Source: Malachius bipustulatus (taxonomy: Eukaryota; Arthropoda; Insecta; Coleoptera; Melyridae). From it: a stretch of 64,000 nucleotides of DNA. Positions 36,041-49,400 of this stretch are shown piece after piece (positions within the stretch are counted from its first letter, which is position 1; the number at the start of each line of letters is the position of its first letter). Under the pieces are notes generated by a model. The model was not told where the DNA came from and searched no databases. It was given only the letters and a program-made list of their open reading frames with translations. The translations under genes and the position numbers were made by a program. Location of the stretch: positions 28,528,268 through 28,592,267 of the forward strand of contig OU342639.1 in NCBI GenBank assembly GCA_910589415.1, written 5' to 3'.

Positions 36041-39000
36041 GCAACGCAAAACCCATTTGTTCAATATTCTATCTCTTATAGTGGGAAACCGTCTTATGAT
36101 AAGTATTCAAATTCTAAGCCGTACTTACTGTATACTGACTTACCTATACAGGGTGAACGTTTTTCGGATCTGTATTTGCATCTGGGTTAGCTTAAAAGAT
36201 GGGTTGAATTAGGATAAATAATTTAGGATTTTTATTCTGAATAATACCTACATGAAAATAAACTATTATGATTTATTTTAATTTAAAAAATATGTTTAAT
36301 TTTCAACAAGAAATCATCCCCTAATAGGTTTTTTGTACCTATTAATTTTCACTCTGTATAGACTCATAACTAACGGGCTTCCCGAATTACCCTTATAGGT
36401 ATGTAGGTACCTATGCCGCAACATGTGTCATAATTATGACAGTAAATACTGAACAAAGGTCCCCTTTCAATTTTTATTTTGTTTTTGTTTATTTTTCTTT
36501 GATTTATTTAATGTCATGTTGTTTGCTTGTATGGATATGGCGTTTACTTTCTTTTTAAATCCGCACCTGTTTTCATAAACACAAAGGAATTGTATGTTTG
36601 TAAATCGAAATTTTGAAAATTTTCACGAAATTTTGTTTTTTCTACTTCTGTAATAATGACACTGATAAGTACCTACTGATAACATTACATCTACGTCATC
36701 GCATCTTTGAAGCTTGGAGAATCTAATTTAAACATCCACCTTTAGAGCAATATACCAAACTTGAAGGAGCGATTTTTTAAATTCATATTTACAAAAACCG
36801 CTCTTTAATTTAGTAAAGGAATCGCCTTTCCAAGTAAGTACATGACGCTTAGGAAATTTATCTATAACAGCTGTCAAGTAGGTAATATAAGATTAGACGT
36901 TACTTATAATAAAATATTTATGGCTATACCTACTTGATAATTAAAATGAGTTAGACGTATAAAATTATTATTGGTACTCATACTCATGTTTGATAAAGAA
37001 TAATACTTAATTTGCTGTATCAGATGTACCTACACCATGAGAGATGTGGCTGGATAGTAGGTATATTATTCTTATCACTAGGTGTGGAATATATTAATAA
37101 AGTTCAAAACAATAAACTTGACAAATTACAAAATATTTTACTGATTGTAAAATCATACTTCACAAAATATATTTTACTTATATTACCATATAGAGTCTTA
37201 CTGACTCGGCAATGATTTTTCCGATACTGTTTTCTTACTGCTTTTATAGTTCAGTTTCTTCCACTCACATCAATTTCTTTTAGTTGCACTTCACGTATTC
37301 GTGTGTCATGAGAAGAATGATATTTCCTAAGTCAAATGTTATCTTTTGGTTCTGCATTCTATTCTCTTCGGAGCTAAAGAAAAATAAGTGTTTCAGTTTT
37401 TTTTTTTAATTTTCATTGAATCTGATACTCCTTCAGTCCTGTTTATGATCTAAAAGCTTTCCGAAAGCTGTATCAAAAGCTCTCCTCTTAACATCTCATA
37501 TTTTTGAGAATATTTTGACCATCACGTTGAGATGAAGTAAAATGATTAAATAATCGGTTTGATGTAGGTAATAACTATAATACCAAACTTCCGAAGTAAT
37601 TCTGAATGAGCTAGCACCCGTCTCGTGTAGTAAGTTGGTATTCACTAATTTTGTTGGTCTAACTCCAAAGTATTATATAAATATCTAAAAATGGAATGCA
37701 CCACCAACATCGTCAACTGCGACACTTCCTCTCCAACCTGTGATTCATGATCGGGAATACGTAATTCAGTTAGGTCGAAAACAGGAATTGTTGAAGGAAT
37801 TCCTTTGTCATTTCGCTTCACAATTTCAATATGCAATCAAAGCAGATTAGGACCTGAAGTTGTGAATTAAATTACTGTCAGAAATGTTTCCAGAAATTTC
37901 CAAAACCTGTTTTATTAATTTCTTTGGAAATAAGATCAATTATTTCTACATTATTGTATCTTGAGTATAGCCCGACCCCAGTTGCAAAAGTTCAAAATGG
38001 TCAGAGGTTGGTCATTCTTTGTGACAGAGTACGTTGACCTAAATATTAATTTGTTCTGTCAGATGATATTAATTCATTGGTTCGCACTGTTTATGCCCTA
38101 ATTTATGTTTCAAGAGAAGTTGACTAGGAAAGCCTTGGAAAGAACTGCCTAGATGGTATTTTTGATTCCACATTTTTTTCAAGCCTCGCACAGAAGGTTA
38201 TGTGCGAGTCTGGGAATCCCTGCTGTCTAAGGATCACGAATTTACACAACGTAAACAAACTTTCTTTCCAATTAGACAAGACATAACTTTGGTAGCTTTA
38301 GCATTAGCTTTTGAGCTATCATTTTTTCGTGACTGTCATTCTTCATAGCTGGGGAAAAAAATTTTTCTACAGGCCTTTTCATCAGGTTCCATTAACAAAG
38401 TACAACATAAAAAAGAATGCAAGTAAACTGTCACAAATAAACAGAAATTAATTATTTACATTAATTAATTGAATGTTTATCCGAAGTAAAACAATTTTAT
38501 GTAAGAAAACATTATTGTAACTGTTCTCTAAATATTCTGTAAATTTGAATAGGCATGGAATATTTAAAATATTCATGATCACTTCTATTTTCAGAGGGCT
38601 ATATACGTACTTTTAGGAATGATTGTCATATTTTTTTCTGATTTTTAATTTAGAAGTTACAATGCTATTAGTCAACTGACGCAAAGTCGTCAGTTAAAAA
38701 AATGTTTCTCCGTCACAATTGAAAAATTAATTTTAAAGCAAAAGTTTAATTTATAAAAGTTTTATAAAAATTTATAAAAAAATTTATAAATTTAATTTTT
38801 AAGTAGGTAATCCCTAAAAAAAGATCATTGCATAACATATTTATTGGCAAAAAAATTCAGCTATACTCTGTCCCCGGATAAGTCATCACCTACAAAATTC
38901 TTCCGATTTAATTTTATCCCAATTTTATCGACTAGTAGAAATTGACTTAAAATTTGAACTAGTCAAGTTTTAATTTTCAGGAGACGATCCTTACGTAATA

Positions 39001-39875
39001 AAATATTCTACTTCTAAAATAGAAACTTTTGTTCACACACACACACACACATAATTTTCCATGTGATTAAGTGAACTTCCAATAAACAATAAATTTTAGT
39101 TATGAATGAGGTTAATTAGGTTTGTAAATCTGTAACTAGATAATAGATGTAAATTTCGTTTTCTGATTGCTGGCGTTTTGGCAAATTTTCAGGATCTGTA
39201 GGAGAGCTGGGTATTGAAATTATTTATACGATTAGTGTGCGCTTGCCAAATCTTAAATGCAGCGGGCACATTTGTTAGTTTAAATACTAATACTTCACCG
39301 GACCTAAATGGTTGTAGGTACGATTGTGAACTTAAATTAAAACTGATCGTGGAACCCACCACTGTTTATAGGAGAAATCGATATTGTAATAATTGTCATA
39401 ACCAGCAATTAATATGTGTTCAATACAATGTCGTCATTAGAAACGTAACTAGAAATACAAAAAAATTCCACCGTCAGTGCAGTCTTCATGTGCCCTGCCA
39501 TCCTCTGCAGTTTCTATGCATTTCACCTCTGGGATAATTAACTCCTAGGGCTTAGTTGCTGTAAGGTTTGCAGCACTAAACAGGTAACATCGTCTTCTCT
39601 GGGTTTGTTTTCTCTTCTTCTATAGGTACATTTGATCTTCTTCCTGAAGTAGTTGCTTTGCTGCATGCTTTTCTCTTTGGGCTGTCAGTTTTTCGAGCTT
39701 CAGTCAAAATATTATCATATCTCCGTTTGCTCATACCTGATGTACCGAGGTTAATTTACCGACACTTCGTTATGTTGCTCTTCAACTGAAATCTGAAATT
39801 TTCATTGACTGTCTGAATAAGATCTAAAAGCCTTAATAGGCCTATTTACTTGGCACTGCAAGCTGAACCATGATC
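36041..39875. other. AT-rich DNA, possible intron
   Basis: No supported gene. An (AC)n microsatellite is at 39034-39052. A reading frame at 37645-37836 (minus) has no recognised domain. Confidence 0.4.
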
Positions 39876-39879
39876 TGCA

Positions 39880-40115
39880 CAGGATGGGTTGCTGGGGAGG
39901 ATGCCGAAACAGCAAAACACATCCTATGATAGTGTACCGCTTTGGGAAAGACCAGATATCTTAGAGACTTTCTCACACCGGAGGACAAGGATATATCACC
40001 AATAGTCAATATGGTCAGCTTCCTTAAAGAGTCTGACCTGATGGGGTTAATGTAGCACTAGCACGACTAGATGTGAGCCACAATAGACCTCCGATCACAG
40101 TGGAGGTCTCACAAT
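39880..40115 (+). pseudogene. 3' end of a Jockey-type non-LTR ORF2
   Basis: Frames reading MICTGWVAGEDAETAKHIL and then PEDKDISPIVNMVSFLKESD match the Cys/His tail region of Jockey-like elements (E-E-x-E-T-A-x-H-I-L; ...I-S...F-L..S.L). Frameshifts separate the parts and the last cysteine is lost (Y-D-S instead of C-x-C). It is a separate fragment from 13440-13690. Confidence 0.6.
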
Positions 40116-43100
40116 GGCCCACTCACGAGAAATCTAAATCTAATCCCGGAAATCGACAATATTTTTCCTGGGTTACTACGTATCCAAAAGGCATAGGTAT
40201 TGATATATTTTTTGTATTTCCAAAAACCGGACCTGTCAAGAGACTGCAACGTGTGAGAAGCAGTAATAAAATCATTTCTCAGTAATTTCAATATAAATGA
40301 AGCCCTCTTATAAAGAAATCAAAGTCGACTATCCAAACCAGATGAACTGGTCTTTCCTTGCAAGATATAGGTATCGTTTAATGAAGAGTTCTCAAAAGAT
40401 TAACAGTATCTTTTAGATTTGTGAGTCCTGAACCAAAACCAAGAAGTCTTCAAAGTTTTGCGGGGGAAAAATAAACATAAGGGGCATTGAGTTTCCGTCT
40501 GCACTTACAGTCTCAACAATAGTCACCAAAGTTCTCTTCACAGTATCACAAACTTGTTTTCAACTTTTCTGTCTTCTTGGGTTTTTTAATAAACTTAGTT
40601 TGCTTGACGTGGTCTGGTTTCTGGACAATAGTGACTTAGGAGGTTCGATAGCCAGGTGAAGATGCCATTCTGTTTTCCCGTTCAGGCTCTTGGTTCACAT
40701 TGTTGGACAGGTTTATCGACTTGGAATTAAATCAACTAAAAAAATAGTTAGCCTTTTAACGAATCAAAACTTTCTCAAAATAAGACGCGAAATTCCGTGT
40801 CAATGACATTCATAAATTATGTTGAAAGTTACGATTTGAAAATAGTTTTCATTCGAATAAACGTCTCTCAGGTTTTACAAATCGCATCACATTATCGCAC
40901 ATCACACGGTAAGCAACCGTGTGAATAAAAGTGACATATATAAAAATGATGCCATCCATGACGTCATGCTAATATTTATTTCTTGAGTCTGTTGCGATTA
41001 TTTTTCAGAACTGATGAGAAGTTTGGCTTTAGGGATGTGACGTCAGCAAAACATACTGGAATTTGTTGAGGAGGCATTTCACAACAAAAGCAGATATGTA
41101 CCTGAATTAAGATTTGGTTCAGAACTATATATATGTATAAGTTTTTTTGCACGCCTTGAAAAATCTCCGGAAAATTTTGAATCATTATGTTAGGGTATTG
41201 ATACTCTAAATTTGACAATTGAGCTTTCACAACTGAACACCAGAAGTTGGTAGCTATGTCATGCTAAAAAATGCAGAGTTCCAAAATTTAAATCCGAGTT
41301 TTTAGTATATTTGATCGCATATACTTGGGAATATTAAATACTCGACCTTCATAAATTATAGGCACTTATTAAAGCCGCTAAACAGATAACAAAGTCTGCT
41401 CGGTTATTTGCTTTTGCAATTATACAATAATCACCTACTAATATTTAGTGCATTTTACCTTCGGGACATGTGAAAATTGATGCTAATACAGCTAATACAG
41501 CGCTTAAAAATATAATGGAAATAGACAATAGTTTAGGTGCTATTTTTTATTATAACAAAATTGAGCCAATTTTGTAGAGCAGAAAGTAATGACAAGAGAT
41601 TTAATAATTTATGTCATAGTAGGGAAAAAATAGCAATTGAGAATACCTACTTCTGGCAATCCCCTAGGAGTGTATCACATCTCTCTGACCTCCGGCTAAT
41701 GCTATAGATCAAAATTTATTAAGTTACCATTGACAAACTTCGATGGAAATTTTGTGTTTCTCATTAAATACATGTAAAAATTGCTAATCAATCATTGCTG
41801 ATTATTTTTAGGATTTTCAGAATTATATTACAAGTTCTCTCAAACAATTATTTTTGTTGACAAGTAATTGTCAATAATGTCAACAATTGGCAAGAATACC
41901 ACACGCAAACTTATGCTTTTATTAAATGTGTTTCTATAATCATGCCTATTTTGTGATCAATAAGTGTAGCAATCATTTCTACCAAACATGGAGATAGCAT
42001 TCTGTTGGAATTGTTTAAAAATTTACACTTATTGTTGGAGAAAAATGATTGGATTCCTACTTCGCTTCAACTAGAACTAGACAAGCCATTGTGAATTTTT
42101 TATTAAATTTTAGATTACTTATTAACGAACTTTATTTGTTTTTGACGACTTAATAATTCCAAAGTGGAGAAAAGATAATTTAGGCTTAGTGAAAGAATAA
42201 TCTAGGGCAATCGATAATTGTAAATATTTTAATGAAAAATACGTGAATCAGAACGATCATGAAAATATCGTACGTTTGTAATAAAGAGAAAATTCTGTAA
42301 ATTTTTGTTAATTTCGTGTAGGGGAATAAATGTTTATTGTAAGGCCTAGTAGCTCGGAAGTCTCTTATTTATTTAATGCATTGTTATAAGCTTATTAGTT
42401 CAGTATTGGTACTTGTGACTTATGGACACATGCATTTCTTTTCTGAATGACAATAAGTGTCTTAGACTAATTTTTTTTTTCTTAGAGCTAAAGTATAGCA
42501 AAGAATCAACAATAACAAACATTACTCGGCAGAAAACTCGAGTTGTCCATATATTAAGATGAAAACTCTTTCTTGAAACAATTACTGTTCTGTTAATTGT
42601 CAATTAGTGTTATTGTCAAGCTTTCGGCAATTGGTCAATAATTACCTTCCTCGGGACAATATGTTGATTTTTCACATTCACTTCTCTGTCTAACTTCGAG
42701 TACCTAATTGGTTGTTCTGTATACATACTTCTATTCCAGATGCTTTAGTTGTCTCTTTGATTTTACAATAATTAATTAATGATGATGGGTAGCGTTTGTT
42801 TATTTAATTTGTATATCTTTTGTATTTTAATTGTCCGATCGTACGCTTTTTTAGTTGTACGATTCTAGGGATAAGGTATCTTTATTTCTATAAACAGGTT
42901 GCTTAATGGAAGCTTATTTGATCGTTGCTGTCAATTTTATGTTGTGCAGTGAGGAGTTTGATGTGTACTTATTTTAACAACTACTATTTCATGTTCTTTT
43001 TTGCTGACTTCTATTTCTCTATTTGATATATGAAAATGATCTCTTGGATGAAATAAATTTACACACATGTGCTAAAAATCAATTAAAAAGTTACAGCGTT

Positions 43101-44447
43101 CCTACAGCAGCTTTCATGAAAAGATGCTGAAGTTTTTGGGTACAACACAAACCTAAGATGAGTCTTTGTTATATTGGCTCATTTTTTATGTCTCTTCGTG
43201 GCTTGAAAGGGCCTTGCGTGTTTGATGTTTTTTTTGCTGTTTATTACATTGGCATTTTTTCTTGTAAAATTATCTCTTGCTTCTACCTTTAGAAATAGGT
43301 ACCTATCTCTTTACTGATTAGAATTCAATTATTGTCATAGTATCTTGTTGATGACATGCATGGTATTGTTTCTGTGATCTATTATGTTGATTTAAATTTT
43401 ATTATAGGAATTATGGAGTTCACGTAACTTCTCAAGGCGAGTAATTTGAGACATTTTCTGTCAAGAAATATATTAGTCACAATTTTTATGTCTGAGTTTT
43501 ATGCGTTAATTATTATTAGTTAGCTATAATGAATAAAAATTTAAAAAATGGTAGAAACTTTGAGAAAATGACTGCGTGAAGAAAATAATCATTACATTAT
43601 ATTATTAATTCAAGTAGAGGAATCCAAGTACTGTATCTACGGACAGAAATTCGCAAAACTATTCGTCGTAGTGAAATGGACCTCGCATATGACACGTGAA
43701 GACAAAATATCAAAGAATAAATATTTTGGAAAATTCACTGCATAATAACAGATAAACCTTGAGCTACAGGGATGGTTAAGATTATAATTTAAAAAGTTTG
43801 TATCGGTTCGATTATTCAGAGTGAATATTTTTTAATATAAATTAAAAAATTACCAAAACTGACACAGACATACGTCTTTTTCTCATCCAATTGTTGACAG
43901 GGAGGCAGTCTCAAGCCTTTTTCTGAACGTAATGAAATGAAAAAAATAAAGATACGGATTTTTAAATCAAAGATCGATAAATACAAATGGAAGTTAAATT
44001 GGAAAAACCTCCCACCTGCATCCTGCATCTTGGATTCTCCATTCATGCTGCTAGACAATGAACGCTTTTTAAAGGGGTGAGAAGTGATGTACTAGTTACG
44101 TAGGGCACGTGAGCAAAAATGAATTTTGACTGTGGTAGTCTTCTCCACGCATATTATGCGTTTATCGATCAGCCTTAAATCCTATGGCGGCGTTGCCAAT
44201 TCCAGAAAAAAATGAAGTATTGAAGGAACTCTATAATTACAAGAACAAAGAAATTTCTTAATGTGTATGTAATTTAATACGTTAAAGCATTAAATAAAAA
44301 ATATATAATATCGCAGAGGGAATTAATACAATAAAAAGAAAAAGAATATAAAGGTAAACATATATGATAAATTTTATAAGAAATTAGCAGAATAATTCCG
44401 TTTAAGATACAAATAAGTACTACATTCATCTAAAATTTTAATGTATA
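40116..44447. other. AT-rich DNA, nothing recognised
   Basis: No exon, RNA gene or clear repeat boundary was seen in this 4.3 kb. Confidence 0.45.
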
Positions 44448-44449
44448 TA

Positions 44450-45015
44450 CAGTGTGTGTACGTAAATTGGAGTCATATGGAAAACTTTTTTAGTATCCAT
44501 TTTAGCAAGAAAAGTTGTGCTTGGTCTGAAACCTAAAATGAAATAGTTAGACATAAAATATTTGCAGTCGTATACGAGGTATGTCCAAAAATATTAACTC
44601 TGCCATAGAGTTAAGTACCTAGTACCTACTTTTATTTTTGACAATATCGAAAATTCAAAAAAAGTTGATAATAATTGCAACCAACATTCAAATATGCAAT
44701 TAAATCCTGTTGCGTAAATAAAAAATATATCATAAAAACTAAAAATGCTACTAATAAGTCGTATATATCTCCTCGATGAAATAGATATTCGATAAATTGC
44801 ATTTTTGAATGTTTATTTGCATTTTGATCAACTTTTTTCAATAACGCAATTTATGATGTTGTCGAAAATTAAGGTGCCGACTTCACTTAATTTCCTTGCT
44901 TAGAAAAATCCAAAATTTTATTGCCACTATTTCATTGTATGTTTTTAACCATGCACAATACTAGATAATAAAAAAGTTTTCCATATGATGGTTCCAACTT
45001 ACGTATACACACTTG
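44450..45015. mobile_element. Fold-back element with CAGTGTGTGTACG termini (566 bp, TA-flanked)
   Basis: The left end CAGTGTGTGTACGTAAATTGG and the inverted right end CAAGTGTGTATACGTAAGTTGG are each flanked by TA. The match extends about 45 bp through catatggaaaactttttta. A second inverted pair (agttgataataat... and tgatcaactttttt) lies inside. No coding capacity. Confidence 0.75.
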
Positions 45016-45880
45016 TAGATATATTTATCAAAAAGCTAACTCAATATATAACCTAACACGAGCGACTCCATTGGGTTCTATATAGAACTTCTTGGTCTTC
45101 CACTTATATACCTAACCCAAATCAACTAAGTACGTAAAAAGCAAAAATGACCTTTTTGAAATTATCTAGCTTACCAGTATATCTACGGCTCATAAGTATC
45201 TTTATTTTTATCCAGACGCATTACAGCTACAGGTAATCCCATGCAGATTTAATACAATATCCCTTTTCGCCCAATAGTTTGTTCCGCGCATTTTGTCGCT
45301 GCCATCATCAAATTAATAATTATATCAGATTACATCAACTAGGGAACTGTTACTAGGGAGCTGGTCTCAATACAAGAGCTATTAAATCTGATAGAAGCCC
45401 AAAATTTAAGTTTGGCAAGGATCGGTTCTCTTATTGTTATCTACTTGATCCGTATTATAGGTGAGGTGCTTCCTTAGATTCTTAATTCTCAAAAATAATT
45501 CTTAGCAAAATTTTAATATCTTGTAGTTAGCAACAGAGTGGATTATGCTGGCTGTACAAAACCATTGTTAAAAATTTCTATCTATCGAGACGGATTTGGT
45601 TACCAATCCTAAACTTCACCTGACCAAAGCAAATATTTAAATAATTTGCTTTCGCAGAAATAGCAAGAAGTTGGAAAAGTACCTAAAACTTTTTTAACTT
45701 TGTGCCCGTTTTGCATCTTAGAACTTACAGTTTTGGTAGATCCAGGTTTTTTTTTTGTCAGTTTATGGTGTGCATCGAAGTGACCAACAAAATTTTTGAT
45801 CAATGTTCTTAAGGAGATTCGGAAAAGTACCTATCTTCACCTTTCACGGGCTTTAGTTGGCAACTATGTCCCTCACGCGT
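45016..45880. other. Intergenic or intronic DNA
   Basis: No feature recognised before the CpG-rich island at 45885. Confidence 0.4.
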
Positions 45881-45884
45881 GAGA

Positions 45885-46154
45885 TCAAACTATCCCGCTG
45901 CCAGCCGCCCATGTCGGCGGCAATATCGGCGGCGGCGGCTGCGTTCTTGCAGTCAGCGCGGGAACTCTAATCAGCCAGTCAGACAACCGACAGACCGGCC
46001 ACTTGCTTGCCGGCTTCGTTTACAGCCGATACTGCCACTCCTTGGGCGTCGTCCTCATGTGCCCCTAGTGCTAATTTTTCGCGCTAATCATATAGTATAC
46101 ATCTCGTAGTGTAATTCCCCGTAGTATATAGTCTTGGTACCTTAGCATCTAGTC
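45885..46154 (+). promoter_or_regulatory. CpG-rich promoter/5' UTR island of alternative exon 1a
   Basis: One of the most GC- and CpG-rich stretches of the window (gtcggcggcaatatcggcgg near 45912), with initiator-like TCAGC/TCAGTC words at 45950-45985. It runs directly into the ATG at 46155. The arginine-rich reading frame across it is a composition artefact. The promoter role is inferred. Confidence 0.45.
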
Positions 46155-46234
46155 ATGGGAGGGTGCGCGTCCAAAGAAAGCTCCAATAAGAAACCTGAGA
46201 CGGACACCAACCACCCAACAGCCTGTGACGGCGG
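46155..46234 (+). CDS. Candidate alternative first coding exon (1a) of arginine kinase
   Basis: ATG opens MGGCASKESSNKKPETDTNH..., 26 codons plus two bases, ending GG before a GTTCGT donor. Gly2 with Ser6 and Lys7 fits an N-myristoylation signal, and Cys4 could be palmitoylated. Spliced to 54845 the frame continues ...[13 protein letters not shown], the arginine kinase N-terminus. Exon 54511-54596 has the same features, the same donor and the same GGGTTCGTA at the boundary, suggesting exon duplication. Alternative: an unspliced 100-aa ORF to 46457, with a hydrophobic middle, unrelated to arginine kinase. No transcript evidence is available here. Confidence 0.55.
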
Positions 46235-46459
46235 GTTCGTAGCTTCTTGGTTCCTGCACTTCTTCACACTGCTGAGCCTGAGCCTGAGCGGTAGTTTATC
46301 TCTCGTTGTCATGTTGCATGCAAGGAGCGTGCACTCACCAGACGCCTCGCCTGAATCCTTTCCTTTTTTTTCCATCAAGTTCTCGCTTCTATGTGACTTG
46401 CTTTGTTGGCTGCCTCTGTTTTTCTATATGGTAACATTTATAGGTAACTACCAATAAAT

Positions 46460-49400
46460 ACAATTTTCTTTTTTTTTATGTATATGTACTTAGTATAGTT
46501 CTTCGAAAATGTCTTACAAATTAAAAAAAAATCATGAAACTTTAAAAAAACTTTAATTAAACGGTAGGTATATCTTAATGTATATAGAAGCGTTGAAAAG
46601 CATAACTCCAAATTTGTAGTTTATCTGGTTACCTCGTGGTGCAGCGCATATGATCACCAAGTGAGATGGGAGGTCTGGATTCATCTGGCTAGTGGTCAAT
46701 TTTTGTAAAAGAACCTTTAACACCTTATGGTCCATATGAATGCATGTATATTTTATTCATTAATGTTAATACCGTGCCGCACAGATCTCACAGATTTTAC
46801 AGATCTCAGAGGTCTGCATGGGAAAAGGCAGATTATTATTCGTTTTGGTGAGGAATGTGTTGAATACCAATAGGTAGTTTATCTGGATTGATTATGTATT
46901 ATGTGTACCTAATATATCATATGAAACATAATGCAACAATGTTTTATGTTATTACTTCGATATTTGACATTGCAAAACTTGGATTGTAATTATTTTCATT
47001 GATAATCAACTTTAAAGAGGGATATTAAGAGTTGTGTTAAGGGTGAAGGGCGTGAGACTGTGAGAAGTATTTTTTTGTGCCAGTTGTATTATTATTTCCA
47101 TCTACAACTTATTTTCGTTTAAATTGCGATCATTTTAGAAAACAGAATTACCTTTTAATTAAACTGATCCATTTATGCCTATAGCTTTACTTAGACTATA
47201 AATATAAATGTCTTATAAGTAGATTTACTCTCTGAATTTTGAGTAGTTAAAGTTTTTACTATCCTCATAACTTTCTATTTAAACTTTCATTGATTATCGG
47301 CAGAAGTTGTTGCCGTACCGTCATTGCAACTTTGCTATATCTATATCCTCTGGTTCCTTTAGGTTCCATATATTATTTAAGTTGTCATTGAAATTTACAG
47401 CACTCTCCAAACATTCTTTATTTATGATATTATTGATGTATTGAGTTGATTAATAAATTACGGTCTCCTGCATCTAAAATCCAATAAATTTAAAATTAGC
47501 TTGTCCTTGATACACTGATAAAAATTCTGTTTATATTCTAGTTCAACCCTTCCTTCCGAGCAGTTTGACATAGGTTTCAATAATATTGTACTAAACACTT
47601 TTTTATAAGCAAACCTTTTGTCATTGTTATGATATTGTTGAGCTTACTGGGCCTATAATGTTTATTCAGCACAGCTTATCAATGGTTTTCCGTTTAGCGT
47701 ATGTCGCATGAATTTTTTTACTTCATAGGTAGGAAAGGATTGCTTTAATTCCAGGAGAATAATATCTCAAATGAGAATGGTATGGGGATGCCCAATGTTA
47801 AATAGGAACCATGTCTGTAAAATATGTCTTTATACTGGAAATATTCAGAAGTTGATGCTAGCTCGATTGCTTTCAAAAAATTTTTTTATTTTATGTGTCT
47901 TTTTCTTTTGAGATTGCTACATCTATACGTCGGAATAGTGTTTCAAATTTCCGTCCACTCTCTTTCATTTACGCCAGGGTGATGTAAAAATTATAATTTT
48001 TGGATTTATGTCTTTGTCAATTGATTTTAAAAATCTCGGGAGGGTTTTGAAGCGAAGACCTTAGGTAAGAAAGCTCTGGAACTGAAATTGGTAAAAAATG
48101 TCTCTTCAACAACAAAATGAAAATCAAAAAAATTATCTCACATTAAGATCTATTTTGAGTACCTATAATAATAATCCATACCTTATACGCAAGAGGCAAA
48201 AAATGTATATTCTTTTTTGGAATTTGTTTGAAAAAAAGCATTGGGAAATATTTTTTTGAAGGTTGAGTTTTGTAACCTGAGACTCGATATCTTGAGTAAT
48301 ATGCACTCTACGAATAAAATGTCCATTGTGAAAAATTGATACCCCTCTGCCTTCTTTTTAGGTGGGGCCCGGGTAAGTTTAAAATCTCAAATAGAACCCT
48401 TATTTTTCATCGCAGATTCGCATTTTACCGCTAAAAATATTATAAACCTAAAAATAGGAAAAGTACTTCTTCTGACACCTCCTTGTGGGTGTGGCGGATA
48501 ATTTACCTTTTTTTCTATTCGTGATAGTGGTATTTTTTATCGCAAAATAGTCAGAATCATATGCAGGTTCTCATTAGCAGAATAAATAAAAATGAAATGT
48601 AATTTCATCGAGTACAGCGCCATCTATCATGAAGAAGAATTCAAAGGTACCCCTCTCCATACCTACGAGGAGGGGGGAAGGGGACCAATTTTACGCTAAA
48701 GATATTATAATCCTCCGCGGAATGATATAATTTTGATTATAAATTTTCATAGTGTTCAATAACGAGATATTTGAAAGTTTCTTGTTAAAAAAAATTTTAA
48801 AGGTATTCATTTTTTCATCTTTTATCAAACTTTCTGTAAAAAATTCTCACTATACAACTTTTGGTACACTTATGTTAACGGCCAAATGGGCAGCATCCGT
48901 ATAAGTTATGTTAATCCAAGCGGTATAAGCACCATAAGTCGTCAAAATTATTGTAGGTACCTACGCTTTGATTGCTTTCAATTACATAAAGAGACGAATG
49001 TTTGGTAAACAACTGTACGTATAAATAAAAGAAGAAATCTAAAATACCTATATAAGTTGTATACAAATTGTTTATTTGAACATAATGATGCGTACAATCA
49101 ATGACCGTTATATTAAATGGCAATTAACGCAAGTATAATATGGACGAGTTAAAAAAATTCCTGGTATTTTTGTACGCTAATTATTATCGATCTGAAAGAA
49201 CCACTCCTACCTGGACTATGTCCTGTTTTACTTTAATACATACTCGTTCAAACAATCGAAACTGCAAACTGCAACTCTTTACATACTACAGGGGGAGAAG
49301 TCTCTACATAAATTCACCGGTGGTAGTGGTAGTGGTAGTGGTAGAAATATAAATAATATCACCAAGGGCGTTTAATGGTTTTTACGTGAAAAACGATCAA

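Noticed and set aside
45879..46109. Arginine-rich 76-aa frame
   Set aside because: Produced by CpG-rich promoter/5' UTR sequence, with no conserved features.
46155..46457. Single-exon 100-aa protein with a hydrophobic segment
   Set aside because: The spliced alternative explains the myristoylation motif, the phase and the twin exon at 54511; codons after 46234 look intronic. Not fully excluded.
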